The notes below the pieces were generated by a model. That model saw only the letters and a list, made by a program, of their open reading frames with translations, had not been told where the DNA came from and did not search any database. Positions 1 through 6,967 of a stretch of 36,755 nucleotides of DNA are shown piece after piece. Position numbers and translations under genes: made by a program. Every line of letters starts with the position of its first letter. Positions within the stretch are counted from its first letter, which is position 1. The DNA is from a bacterium (lineage in GTDB: Bacteria > Patescibacteriota > Minisyncoccia > JAHIHE01): contig JAUYBG010000018.1 of assembly GCA_030693205.1 (NCBI GenBank), positions 1 through 36,755 on the forward strand, in the 5' to 3' direction.

Positions 1-21
1 GGTTTACCACTAAGGTCTTAC

Positions 22-55
22 CTTAAAGAAAGGTCGACAATACTGCTTCTTTAAG
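22..55 (+). promoter_or_regulatory. hairpin in the khpA leader
   Basis: A 9-bp perfect inverted repeat (22-30 and 47-55, CTTAAAGAA/TTCTTTAAG) with a 16-nt loop lies upstream of khpA. No U-run follows, so it is more likely a processing or leader hairpin than a terminator. khpA has a GGGAG Shine-Dalgarno-like sequence about 9 nt before its ATG. Confidence 0.35.
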
Positions 56-81
56 TTAATCTTACAAGGGAGAAATTCAAT

Positions 82-417
82 ATGACTGAAATAGTTAAAG
101 ATCAAGAATTTTTGGTAACAGTCGTGAAAGCGATTGTAAACCACCCGGAAGATGTCGTAGTCACGAGAGATTTAGACGAAAGAGGAGTTCTGCTCACTCT
201 TAAGGTAAATCAAGAAGACATGGGTTATGTCATTGGACGGGAAGGCTCGACTGCCAAAGCTATTCGAACACTTTTAAGGATCATCGGCGTTAAGAATAAT
301 GCCAGATTGAATCTTAAAATTGCCGAACCGGAAGGCAGCACAAGAGTTCCTCGAGACAATGGCGCGTCACGATCAAGAAGCGTTGATGACGTTGTCGGTG
401 ACGACCTAAAACTATAG
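82..417 (+). CDS. khpA: KH-domain RNA-binding protein KhpA
   Basis: This 111-residue protein is a single type II KH domain. The GxxG loop that grips single-stranded RNA is GREG at residues 52-55, inside GYVIGREGSTAKAIRTLLR. The last 25 residues are a polar Ser/Arg/Asp-rich tail. KhpA is a small RNA chaperone that works alone or with KhpB in other bacteria. Its place just before trmD matches the common rpsP-khpA-rimM-trmD-rplS order, so rpsP may lie just outside the window. rimM is absent between khpA and trmD here. The ATG start has a GGGAG-type ribosome site, one of the few in this window. Confidence 0.9.
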   Translation: MTEIVKDQEFLVTVVKAIVNHPEDVVVTRDLDERGVLLTLKVNQEDMGYVIGREGSTAKAIRTLLRIIGVKNNARLNLKIAEPEGSTRVPRDNGASRSRSVDDVVGDDLKL

Positions 418-453
418 AATATATAGGAAAAAGGTAAAACTTTTTCTTTTATC

Positions 454-496
454 CAAAGCCGCGATCTTAGAAATAAGAAAGCGGTTTTTGGTTGGA
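454..496 (+). terminator. probable intrinsic terminator after khpA
   Basis: GCCGC and GCGG arms near 459-463 and 481-485 enclose an A/T-rich loop and are followed by TTTTTGG. The stem is short but carries a T-run. It ends only about 15 nt before the trmD ATG, so read-through is plausible. Confidence 0.45.
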
Positions 497-504
497 ATTA
501 CTTT

Positions 505-1251
505 ATGCGCTTTGATATTATCACAATTTTCCCGAAAATTTTCGATTCATATTTCAGTGAGAGTATTTTGGCGCGGGCGCAAGCAAAAAATCTGATCGAT
601 ATCAATGTTCACGATTTGCGAAATTGGGCCAGTGGCGCGCACAGGCAAGTTGACGATAGGCCGTTCGGCGGCGGGCCGGGAATGGTGCTGAAAGTAGAAC
701 CGATTTTTAAAGCGGTGCAGGAAATAAAGAAATCAAAAATTACCCTTCGACAGGCTCAGGGTGACAAGAAAAAAGCGAGCAGAAAAATAAAAAAAACGCG
801 AGTAATTTTATTATCTGCCAAAGGAAAAAGATTTATTCAAAGCGACGTGAAAAGACTATTGAAATATGATCAATTAATACTCATTTGCGGCCGGTATGAG
901 GGCGTTGATGAGCGGGTAGCAAAGTATATCGCGGACGAAGAGCTTTCAATCGGGGATTTTGTCTTGACAGGCGGAGAGCTACCTGCTATGATTGTAATCG
1001 ACAGTATTTCCCGGCACATTCCGCACGTAATTGGCAAGCAAGAATCCTTGACAGAGGAAAGCTTTACATTGTATAATAAAGATGCTAAGATTAAGTATAT
1101 TGAATATCCGCATTATACGAGGCCGGAAATATTCGAGCCAATGAAGAAAAAGAAGTGGGCAACTCCAAAAGTATTATTAAGTGGTAATCACAAAAAAATA
1201 CATGAGTGGAGAATTAAAAACGCAAAATTAGAAGACATTGCAAGGCAGTGA
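505..1251 (+). CDS. trmD: tRNA (guanine-N1)-methyltransferase TrmD
   Basis: TrmD methylates G37 of tRNAs that read CNN codons, using S-adenosylmethionine, and so prevents +1 frameshifting. This 248-residue protein has the family landmarks in order: N-terminal MRFDIITIFPKIF, the knot region VDDRPFGGGPGMVLK, the SAM-binding trefoil-knot segment LICGRYEGVDERV, and IGDFVLTGGELPAM. Between EPIFKAV and the VILLSAKGKRF strand there is an extra basic stretch of about 25 residues. It contains TLRQAQGD, which is encoded exactly by a 24-nt palindromic element (743-766). The insertion lies in a loop ahead of the SAM site, so activity is probably kept. There is no recognisable Shine-Dalgarno before the ATG. 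The stop is TGA, which argues against a recoded TGA. Confidence 0.95.
   Translation: MRFDIITIFPKIFDSYFSESILARAQAKNLIDINVHDLRNWASGAHRQVDDRPFGGGPGMVLKVEPIFKAVQEIKKSKITLRQAQGDKKKASRKIKKTRVILLSAKGKRFIQSDVKRLLKYDQLILICGRYEGVDERVAKYIADEELSIGDFVLTGGELPAMIVIDSISRHIPHVIGKQESLTEESFTLYNKDAKIKYIEYPHYTRPEIFEPMKKKKWATPKVLLSGNHKKIHEWRIKNAKLEDIARQ
743..766 (+). repeat. 24-nt coding palindromic unit inside trmD
   Basis: The 24 nt begin CCCTTCGACAGG and end GGGTGACA. They are the exact reverse complement of the intergenic unit at 12574-12597. Being 8 codons long, the element leaves the frame open and encodes a peptide with LRQAQG. Units starting in the same codon phase occur in hypF (7227) and acs (23679). 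Confidence 0.85.
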
Positions 1252-1260
1252 TTCAGCTTT

Positions 1261-1300
1261 AAAAAACTAAAGTTGTGAAAGACTTTAAGTTTTTGTTTTT
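1261..1300 (+). terminator. intrinsic terminator after trmD
   Basis: AAAAACTAAAGT pairs with ACTTTAAGTTTTT (one bulge) around TGTGAAAG, and T-rich sequence follows. It starts about 10 nt after the trmD stop and closes the khpA-trmD unit. Confidence 0.7.
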
Positions 1301-1403
1301 TGTCCTCAGAGAAAAATAAAAGTCATCAAGAATGTAAATTCAAAACCAAACGAGTATCGATAATATTTTTAGGAACTCTTCGGTTTTCAATTTCTATTTT
1401 TAC

Positions 1404-1500
1404 CCCCACACCAATACTATTGAGAGATTATATGGTATTAGTGTGAATATTTCTTGTAAAAAAATACAGGAAAAATTCTCGATATGATTGGTGTGCGGGG
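1404..1500 (+). other. nested, mutually exclusive hairpins upstream of 16S
   Basis: A 5' segment containing CCCACACCAATACTATTG (from 1405) can pair with two later segments. One is TGGTATTAGTGTG (1433-1445), which gives a local hairpin. The other is ATTGGTGTGCGGGG (1487-1500), which gives a long-range hairpin. The two pairings compete. This is part of the roughly 490-nt stretch between trmD and 16S that holds no gene. It could be a structured leader RNA, or the palindromic remains of a mobile element. Confidence 0.4.
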
Positions 1501-1501
1501 C

Positions 1502-1530
1502 TTGTAACAATTGGAACGTTCACTTACAAT
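1502..1530 (+). promoter_or_regulatory. candidate 16S promoter
   Basis: TTGTAA (1502-1507), 17 nt, TACAAT (1525-1530). This is the best-spaced sigma-70-like pair I found upstream of the 16S leader. It starts just after the competing hairpins. Confidence 0.35.
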
Positions 1531-1620
1531 TTATTTGTGCAGATTCAATAATTCAACGGAATTAAAATAAGTAAGTCAGTTAAATAAAAAACAAACCCGC
1601 CGTCGCAAAAGCTATGGCGA

Positions 1621-1653
1621 GGTAAAGTAAATACTGTTTTTTATGGTTGTCCT
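1621..1653 (+). other. left arm of the pre-16S processing stem
   Basis: The segment containing AAATACTGTTTTTTATGG and GGTTGTCCT pairs with 3370-3399 downstream of 16S (AGGACAACCAT, GACTGTATTTACC). Long stems that enclose 16S are classic RNase III processing sites, so this marks the primary transcript on both sides. Confidence 0.75.
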
Positions 1654-1657
1654 AGAG

Positions 1658-1685
1658 CTTCAGTTTTGCTTCGGCAAGATTGAAG
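1658..1685 (+). other. UUCG-tetraloop hairpin in the 16S leader
   Basis: CTTCA (1658-1662) pairs with TGAAG (1681-1685), and TTGC with GCAA, around a TTCG loop (1670-1673). G-U wobbles fill the gap to make 12 pairs. It lies between the processing stem and the 16S 5' end. Confidence 0.6.
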
Positions 1686-1741
1686 GACGTATTAAGTAGA
1701 ATCAAAAAGATACGCTAGTATCAATTCAAATATATTTAATA

Positions 1742-3229
<1,488 letters not shown>

Positions 3230-3369
3230 TAAGGAGTAAGGTGACGTTTATCGGCTACTTGTTAGCTAGATAAGCAAGCTTAGATAAAATTCTTATTTAA
3301 GTCTCATTAGGTCGTTCCAATTTATTGGAATTTATAAAAGTTTGTCAGCATCTTTTTAAAAGCTGAAAT

Positions 3370-3453
3370 AGGACAACCATAAAAGACTGTATTTACCCCG
3401 TATGATTTTTCGTGCATGATATTTTTGTATCACTTGCGGAAAATTGTACGGGG
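3370..3453 (+). other. right arm of the pre-16S stem plus spacer hairpin
   Basis: Bases 3370-3399 complement 1621-1653 (pre-16S stem). Partly overlapping it, CCCCGTA (3396-3402) pairs with TACGGGG (3447-3453). Inner pairs (ATTTTTCG with GGAAAAT, GATA with TATC) make a long hairpin. The two folds compete for about four bases, so they may form in sequence during rRNA processing. Confidence 0.6.
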
Positions 3454-3480
3454 TTTATATCAATCTATGCTCTTTTTAGA

Positions 3481-3521
3481 AAAACAAAAACCGCGCTCGT
3501 TAAAAGGCGCGTTTTTTGTTT
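3481..3521 (+). terminator. intrinsic terminator between 16S and tRNA-Ile
   Basis: AAACAAAAACCGCGC pairs with GCGCGTTTTTTGTTT (one mismatch) around TCGTTAAAA, with the run of six Ts in the 3' arm. A terminator here would end the 16S transcript before the tRNAs, leaving them to read-through or to a separate promoter. Confidence 0.7.
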
Positions 3522-3533
3522 ATTAGTATGTTC

Positions 3534-3596
3534 TGTCATTCCGAACTTGTTTCGGAATCTATAATACATAGATCCTGAAATAAATTCAGGATGACA
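3534..3596. repeat. 63-nt palindromic element, intergenic copy
   Basis: Two adjoining palindromes (CATTCCGAACTTGTTTCGGAATC and GATCCTGAAATAAATTCAGGATG, each given here in part by its arms) are bounded by TGTCAT and ATGACA. Its reverse complement matches the element inside hypF (7349-7411) at 59 of 63 positions by my count. All four differences are in the 5-nt centre. Confidence 0.9.
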
Positions 3597-3647
3597 AAAT
3601 TACTCTTGCAATTTTATTATTTTTTTGGTAAGATAAAATAAGTTTTT

Positions 3648-3724
3648 GGGTGTGTAGCTCAGTTGGTTAGAGCACTTCACTGATAATGAAGAGGTCCTTG
3701 GTTCAACTCCAAGCACACCCACCA
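3648..3724 (+). tRNA. tRNA-Ile (GAU)
   Basis: The cloverleaf is complete: acceptor GGGTGTG/CACACCC, D-arm with AGTTGGTTAG, anticodon stem CTTCA/TGAAG with loop CTGATAA (anticodon GAT), and T-arm with GGTTCAACTCC. Discriminator A73 (3721) is followed by an encoded CCA. It sits in the usual 16S spacer position. Confidence 0.97.
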
Positions 3725-3730
3725 ATCTAA

Positions 3731-3824
3731 AATTTTAAATTTTCAATGATCAATTTTCAATGAATTTTTAATGACGAAATTTTCAAATTGTTTATTACAA
3801 ATTAGAAATTAAAAATTTAAAATT
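3731..3824. repeat. A+T-rich inverted-repeat element between the tRNAs
   Basis: Terminal 13-bp inverted repeats (AATTTTAAATTTT at 3731-3743, AAAATTTAAAATT at 3812-3824) flank repeats of TTTTCAATGA and TTACAAATTAG type. Related low-complexity sequence lies in hypF (7505, 7681) and after eno (19236-19270). Confidence 0.5.
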
Positions 3825-3851
3825 CCGCCCGAATACAATGAGGTGCGGCCA

Positions 3852-3924
3852 GGGCTCTTAGCTCAGTTGGTAGAGCGCCTCATTTGCAATGAGGAGGTCG
3901 CCGGTTCGAATCCGGCAGAGTCCA
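3852..3924 (+). tRNA. tRNA-Ala (UGC)
   Basis: Acceptor GGGCTCT/AGAGTCC contains the G3-U70 wobble that identifies alanine tRNAs. The anticodon stem CCTCA/TGAGG encloses loop TTTGCAA with anticodon TGC, and the T-arm has GGTTCGAATCC. Discriminator A73 is followed by CAT, so CCA is not encoded, unlike in the neighbouring tRNA-Ile. Confidence 0.97.
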
Positions 3925-3926
3925 CA

Positions 3927-3962
3927 TTAAAAAAGAATCGATGAAAATCGATTCTTTTTTAA
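3927..3962 (+). terminator. strong terminator closing the tRNA unit
   Basis: A perfect 16-bp stem with a GAAA tetraloop (TTAAAAAAGAATCGAT and its complement) ends in a T-run. It begins 3 nt after tRNA-Ala. No 23S or 5S sequence lies beyond it. Confidence 0.9.
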
Positions 3963-3994
3963 TGTTAAGTAGTTTGAATTTTATTTTGTTTGGT

Positions 3995-4076
3995 AAAGCT
4001 CGTCAATCATTTTTGATAGCATGGGTTTCACCAAATGCATTCAAAAATGAATTTTCTTCGCTTTTAAGATGTGCCT
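3995..4076. repeat. imperfect hairpin element, copy 1
   Basis: AAAGCTCGTCAATCATTTTTGA and the later TCAAAAATGA...TCGCTTTTAAGATGTGCC form an imperfect hairpin with a perfect 10-bp inner part (TCATTTTTGA/TCAAAAATGA). The same arms and the same tail (CGCTTTTAAGANGTGCC) recur at 31916-32037. The stretch from here to 4250 is otherwise very A+T-rich and gene-free apart from a -10 box. Confidence 0.55.
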
Positions 4077-4173
4077 AATTATTATTTATAAAAAATTAAT
4101 AAAATAAATTCGGTAAATATTTTATTTTTAAAAAATGTTGATAACTTTTATAGTAATTATTGTAAAAATGTTG

Positions 4174-4179
4174 TATAAT
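4174..4179 (+). promoter_or_regulatory. consensus -10 box before the basic peptide gene
   Basis: TATAAT at 4174-4179, 80 nt upstream of the 4260 start. I do not see a good -35 at 16-18 nt. Confidence 0.45.
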
Positions 4180-4259
4180 GAATTCAGCGGTTTATAAATA
4201 ATAAATATTTCTAAAAAAAATATTTATTATTTTCTAATCAATGAAAGGAGGTGATATGA

Positions 4260-4325
4260 ATGGCTGCTAAAAAAACAAAGAAAAGAGCTACAAAGAAAGC
4301 GACTAAAAAGAAAAGAAAAAGATAG
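4260..4325 (+). CDS. 21-residue lysine/arginine-rich peptide
   Basis: The ATG at 4260 opens a 21-codon frame ending TAG. The product starts MAAKKTKKRATKK and ends KKKRKR. More than half of the residues are Lys or Arg, and the rest are Ala, Thr and Met. An extended Shine-Dalgarno (AAAGGAGGTGAT) ends 5 nt before the ATG and matches the anti-Shine-Dalgarno almost fully, which is rare in this window. A TATAAT box lies upstream. The composition resembles histone H1-like tails or tiny basic ribosomal proteins, so nucleic-acid binding is the natural guess. I recognise no family. An overlapping upstream ATG at 4256 stops after four codons and may be part of the initiation region. Confidence 0.6.
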   Translation: MAAKKTKKRATKKATKKKRKR

Positions 4326-4449
4326 TCGATTTGGTTAGGAGGGGTGGGAGGGCGGCAAAACTTTTTTCTAATAATACAATTACTTCTCACTCCTTTTGGA
4401 TTATAACAGGAAATACTTTAAAAGCACTTTCATTATGTAAGTGAAATAT

Positions 4450-4479
4450 AAAAAACCTGCTTTTATGAGCAAGTTTTTT
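4450..4479 (-). terminator. terminator of the hydrogenase large-subunit unit
   Basis: On the minus strand AAAAAACTTGC pairs with GCAGGTTTTTT (one G-U) around an 8-nt loop and ends in Ts, 16 nt after the hypA-like stop. On the plus strand the same stem has a C-A mismatch but could still stop transcripts from 4260. Confidence 0.7.
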
Positions 4480-4494
4480 ATATTTTTTCGTAAT

Positions 4495-4767
4495 TTATTC
4501 TCCCTCGATTTCCTTCACTAAAATATCCGCTATATCGGATTTTTTTATTATAAAATCCGCATTCTCGGCAATGGTATTTTTAACTACTAAATTCAAATTA
4601 AATTCCAGGTTTTCCGGATCGATCGTTTCCGAATGAGTATGATCGCCGTGGGAATATTCTTTAACGCCCAACTCAATCACTATTTTGGTGATTTTTTTTA
4701 ATTTTTTTTCTTTGGCCGCGGCTAAAGCTGTGTCTAAAATATCTTTGGCGGCTAATAGATCATGCAT
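4495..4767 (-). CDS. hypA: HypA-like nickel chaperone lacking the zinc-finger cysteines
   Basis: HypA delivers nickel to the hydrogenase large subunit and normally begins MHE, where His2 binds Ni. I chose the ATG at 4767, which gives MHDLLAAKDIL, instead of an upstream TTG (4782). The fold-typical segments KKITKIVIELG and PENLEFNLNLVVKNTIAENADFIIKK follow. The 90-residue product is shorter than the usual 110-120. It contains no cysteine, so both CxxC motifs of the zinc domain are gone. A His-rich insertion, YSHGDHTHSE, sits in the middle and could offer a different metal site. It is the last gene of the hyhS-hyhL unit, 64 nt after hyhL. I see no hypB in the window. Assignment rests on motif position and context. 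Confidence 0.7.
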   Translation of the reverse strand: MHDLLAAKDILDTALAAAKEKKLKKITKIVIELGVKEYSHGDHTHSETIDPENLEFNLNLVVKNTIAENADFIIKKSDIADILVKEIEGE

Positions 4768-4831
4768 ATTCGCTTTACTCAAGTTAAAAATTAAAAGTGA
4801 AAAATTAAAAATCTTTGAATTTTATGCTTTA

Positions 4832-6109
4832 TTAGTGAGTTGCGCAGGTGATGCACGGGTCGTAGGCGCGAATAAGTTTCATAATGTTTTTCTTTTCTTC
4901 TTCTATATTGATTTGGCTGCCTCTTTCGCGGGTTTTTAGCCAAACCTTCAAGTCTTCTTCAAGATTGGTTATGGATTGCACGGTTGGTGTAATAATATTG
5001 GTGGCGGTAATTAAACCATCTTTATCGATTTTATAAGCATGGAAAAGCGTCCCGCGCGGAGCTTCCAACGCGCCTACTCCATACGAAGATTTTGGCTTGA
5101 ATTGATTATTGATATCATTTAGCTCAAAACTATTTATTTCCGATAAATATTCACTAAGCAATATTCTCACTTCTTCCATTAAGTGCACTATTTCAATTGC
5201 TTGAGCGATATTATTATAAAAAGAATTAAAACAGGGGATAGGAATGTTTAATTTTTTAAGCTCAATTGCCGCTTCTTGATTTAATTTTTTTGAATTCAGA
5301 TTAAGCCTTGATAGCGCGCCGACCAAATAGCTTCTTGAATGAATTTTTGCTCTTTTTGAAGGCGTGCTGACAGTTTCGGTCTCTCTTATGGTTTTAATGA
5401 ATTTTTCAACGCTCATCGGATGATTTTGCGTGGAGCTTATCATGCCTTCATAAGGCAAATAACCTATGTTGTCGTGTAGCGCCACGTAATTTGTTGATCG
5501 ATTGAATTTTGGCAACGGCACACCGCTAATAACATTAAGCATCTTTTTAGCAGCTGCCATATTCTGCGGTATTTCTGCCAGTAGCTGTGCGAGTTTTTTA
5601 GTATCAGGCAATTTAGTGAATCCGCCAACCTTCGGAGTTAGCGGATGAATAGTTCTCCCGCCGATAACTTCTATGATTCTATTGCCAAAATCCCGCAAAG
5701 CGAGAAATTCTTTCGCGTCTTCGGGATATTTTTTAGCGAACTCAATTCCGCTTTCGGTATTAAAATAATCAGCTAATACTAAAAAATACAAATGTAAAGT
5801 ATGGCTTTGGATTGTTTGCCCGGCAAGCATTAATTGCCGAAGAGTGACTGTCAGTGGATGTGGATCGATTCCAAATGCATTTTCGATTGCTTTAATGCTC
5901 GTTAACATATGGATTACCGGACAAACGCCGCAAATCCTCGCCGTAATCACCGGCGCGTCGAAATAATGCCGGCCGATAAGCAAAGATTCAAAAAGCCGGG
6001 CGCCTTCCTGCGTTTCGATTTTAGCCTCGGCAATCTTGCCGTTGATTATTTTGCCGATAAAACCGGCATGGCCTTCGATACGAGCGATATGATCGATAAC
6101 AATTTTCAT
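4832..6109 (-). CDS. hyhL: [NiFe]-hydrogenase large subunit, group 3b type (HyhL)
   Basis: This 425-residue protein holds the Ni-Fe(CN)2CO centre. The L1 motif RICGVCPVIH (C60, C63, H67) and the L2 motif DPCITCATH (C419, C422, H425) supply the four metal-binding cysteines. Group 3b is inferred from the beta and gamma subunits in the same island, which make a soluble NAD(P)-linked enzyme. The protein ends exactly at the His of L2. In most [NiFe]-hydrogenases a C-terminal extension follows this residue and is cut by a maturation endopeptidase, so none should be needed here, and I see no protease gene. It lies 23 nt downstream of hyhS and shares its promoter. The ATG start is without a clear Shine-Dalgarno. 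Confidence 0.95.
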   Translation of the reverse strand: MKIVIDHIARIEGHAGFIGKIINGKIAEAKIETQEGARLFESLLIGRHYFDAPVITARICGVCPVIHMLTSIKAIENAFGIDPHPLTVTLRQLMLAGQTIQSHTLHLYFLVLADYFNTESGIEFAKKYPEDAKEFLALRDFGNRIIEVIGGRTIHPLTPKVGGFTKLPDTKKLAQLLAEIPQNMAAAKKMLNVISGVPLPKFNRSTNYVALHDNIGYLPYEGMISSTQNHPMSVEKFIKTIRETETVSTPSKRAKIHSRSYLVGALSRLNLNSKKLNQEAAIELKKLNIPIPCFNSFYNNIAQAIEIVHLMEEVRILLSEYLSEINSFELNDINNQFKPKSSYGVGALEAPRGTLFHAYKIDKDGLITATNIITPTVQSITNLEEDLKVWLKTRERGSQINIEEEKKNIMKLIRAYDPCITCATH

Positions 6110-6132
6110 AGATTTAAAAAAATATTTATGTT

Positions 6133-6885
6133 TTATTCCGATCGTTTTTCTAGATCGTCTTTAGCTCCGTAGATTTCCGAGATCTTCATCAGTTCTTTGG
6201 CTGATATTCTGTCTCCTAGTATTTTTTTAAGGCTGGCTAAGTTTCTGTCCCGAATCGGTCCGCGGCAAGCTTCACAGATAAAATTATTTGACGGGCAAAT
6301 AGCGCCGCAGCCGCCGAGAGTGACCGGGCCGAAACAGGGCTGTCCTTTTTGCAATAAGCATTTATTTTCTCTTAGCTGGCATTCATAGCAAACCGGAACA
6401 TCGGGAATTTTGTAGATTTTTCCGGCAATTAATTCTTCCGTAAATCTCACGAATTCATCTTTGTCGATAGGGCAGCCTGGAATTTTTCCGTCAACTTTCA
6501 CATAAGCGGAAATCGGCTTGATCTTTGGGTTGTTGATACCCTCGACGTTTTTATAGACATAATCCATCATTTCTTTGCGTCCGATCTTGGAATAATTTTT
6601 AATCTCAGCGACTCCTCCCAGATCAGCGCAGGTTCCAAGGGCTATAAGGATCTTTGTTTGCTGTCTGGCTTTGATCAGCGTGGTAATATTTTCATCGGTG
6701 ATCGGCGTACCTTCCATGAAGATCACATCATATGGACCTTTGCTTTTATGGCTGGAACCAAGGCGAAAATTATCCAAATCCAGAAATTCGGTAATTTTTA
6801 ATAATTTTTCTCCCAAATCCAAAATTGCGAATTGGCATCCTTCGCAACAAGTCAGGCTGATGATCGCTGTTTTTAATTTAGGCAT
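6133..6885 (-). CDS. hyhS: [NiFe]-hydrogenase small subunit, group 3b type (HyhS)
   Basis: The electron-transfer small subunit carries Fe-S clusters next to the active site. N-terminal SLTCCEGCQF gives the CxxC of the proximal cluster, ALGTCADLGG and GKIPGCPIDKDE the further ligands, and a C-terminal region (CYECQLRENKC, GQPCFGP, GGCGAICP, CEACRGP) the other clusters. I chose the ATG at 6885 (MPKLKTAIISL, 250 residues). The frame extends upstream to 6921, but those codons run through the -10 box of a well-formed promoter, so they cannot be in the mRNA. There is no twin-arginine signal, which fits a cytoplasmic enzyme. It is followed by hyhL after 23 nt. Confidence 0.92.
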   Translation of the reverse strand: MPKLKTAIISLTCCEGCQFAILDLGEKLLKITEFLDLDNFRLGSSHKSKGPYDVIFMEGTPITDENITTLIKARQQTKILIALGTCADLGGVAEIKNYSKIGRKEMMDYVYKNVEGINNPKIKPISAYVKVDGKIPGCPIDKDEFVRFTEELIAGKIYKIPDVPVCYECQLRENKCLLQKGQPCFGPVTLGGCGAICPSNNFICEACRGPIRDRNLASLKKILGDRISAKELMKISEIYGAKDDLEKRSE

Positions 6886-6912
6886 GGCTGTAATATAATT
6901 ATCGTTAACCAT

Positions 6913-6941
6913 ATTATACAATTTTAATGGAATTATGACAA
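6913..6941 (-). promoter_or_regulatory. promoter of hyhS-hyhL-hypA
   Basis: On the minus strand TTGTCA (6936-6941), 17 nt, TATAAT (6913-6918). The likely start point leaves a leader of about 20 nt before the ATG at 6885. Its -35 box overlaps the -35 of the divergent hypF promoter. Confidence 0.7.
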
Positions 6942-6961
6942 ATTAAACATTATGTTATAAT
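6935..6961 (+). promoter_or_regulatory. promoter of hypF, probably leaderless
   Basis: ATGACA (6935-6940), 15 nt, extended -10 TGTTATAAT (hexamer 6956-6961). The hypF ATG begins at 6968, 7 nt after the -10, which is where transcription would start, so the mRNA probably has no leader. Confidence 0.6.
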
Positions 6962-6967
6962 ATAATT

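Noticed and set aside
418-504. rimM expected between khpA and trmD
   Set aside because: Only 87 nt are available and they hold a terminator-like hairpin; no coding sequence.
1242-1255. Recoded TGA (glycine) as in SR1/Gracilibacteria
   Set aside because: trmD and hypC end at TGA at the normal protein end, and no supported gene has an in-frame TGA.
4685-4939. Open frame antisense to the hypA-like gene and hyhL
   Set aside because: Low-complexity hydrophobic translation, overlapping two supported genes on the other strand.
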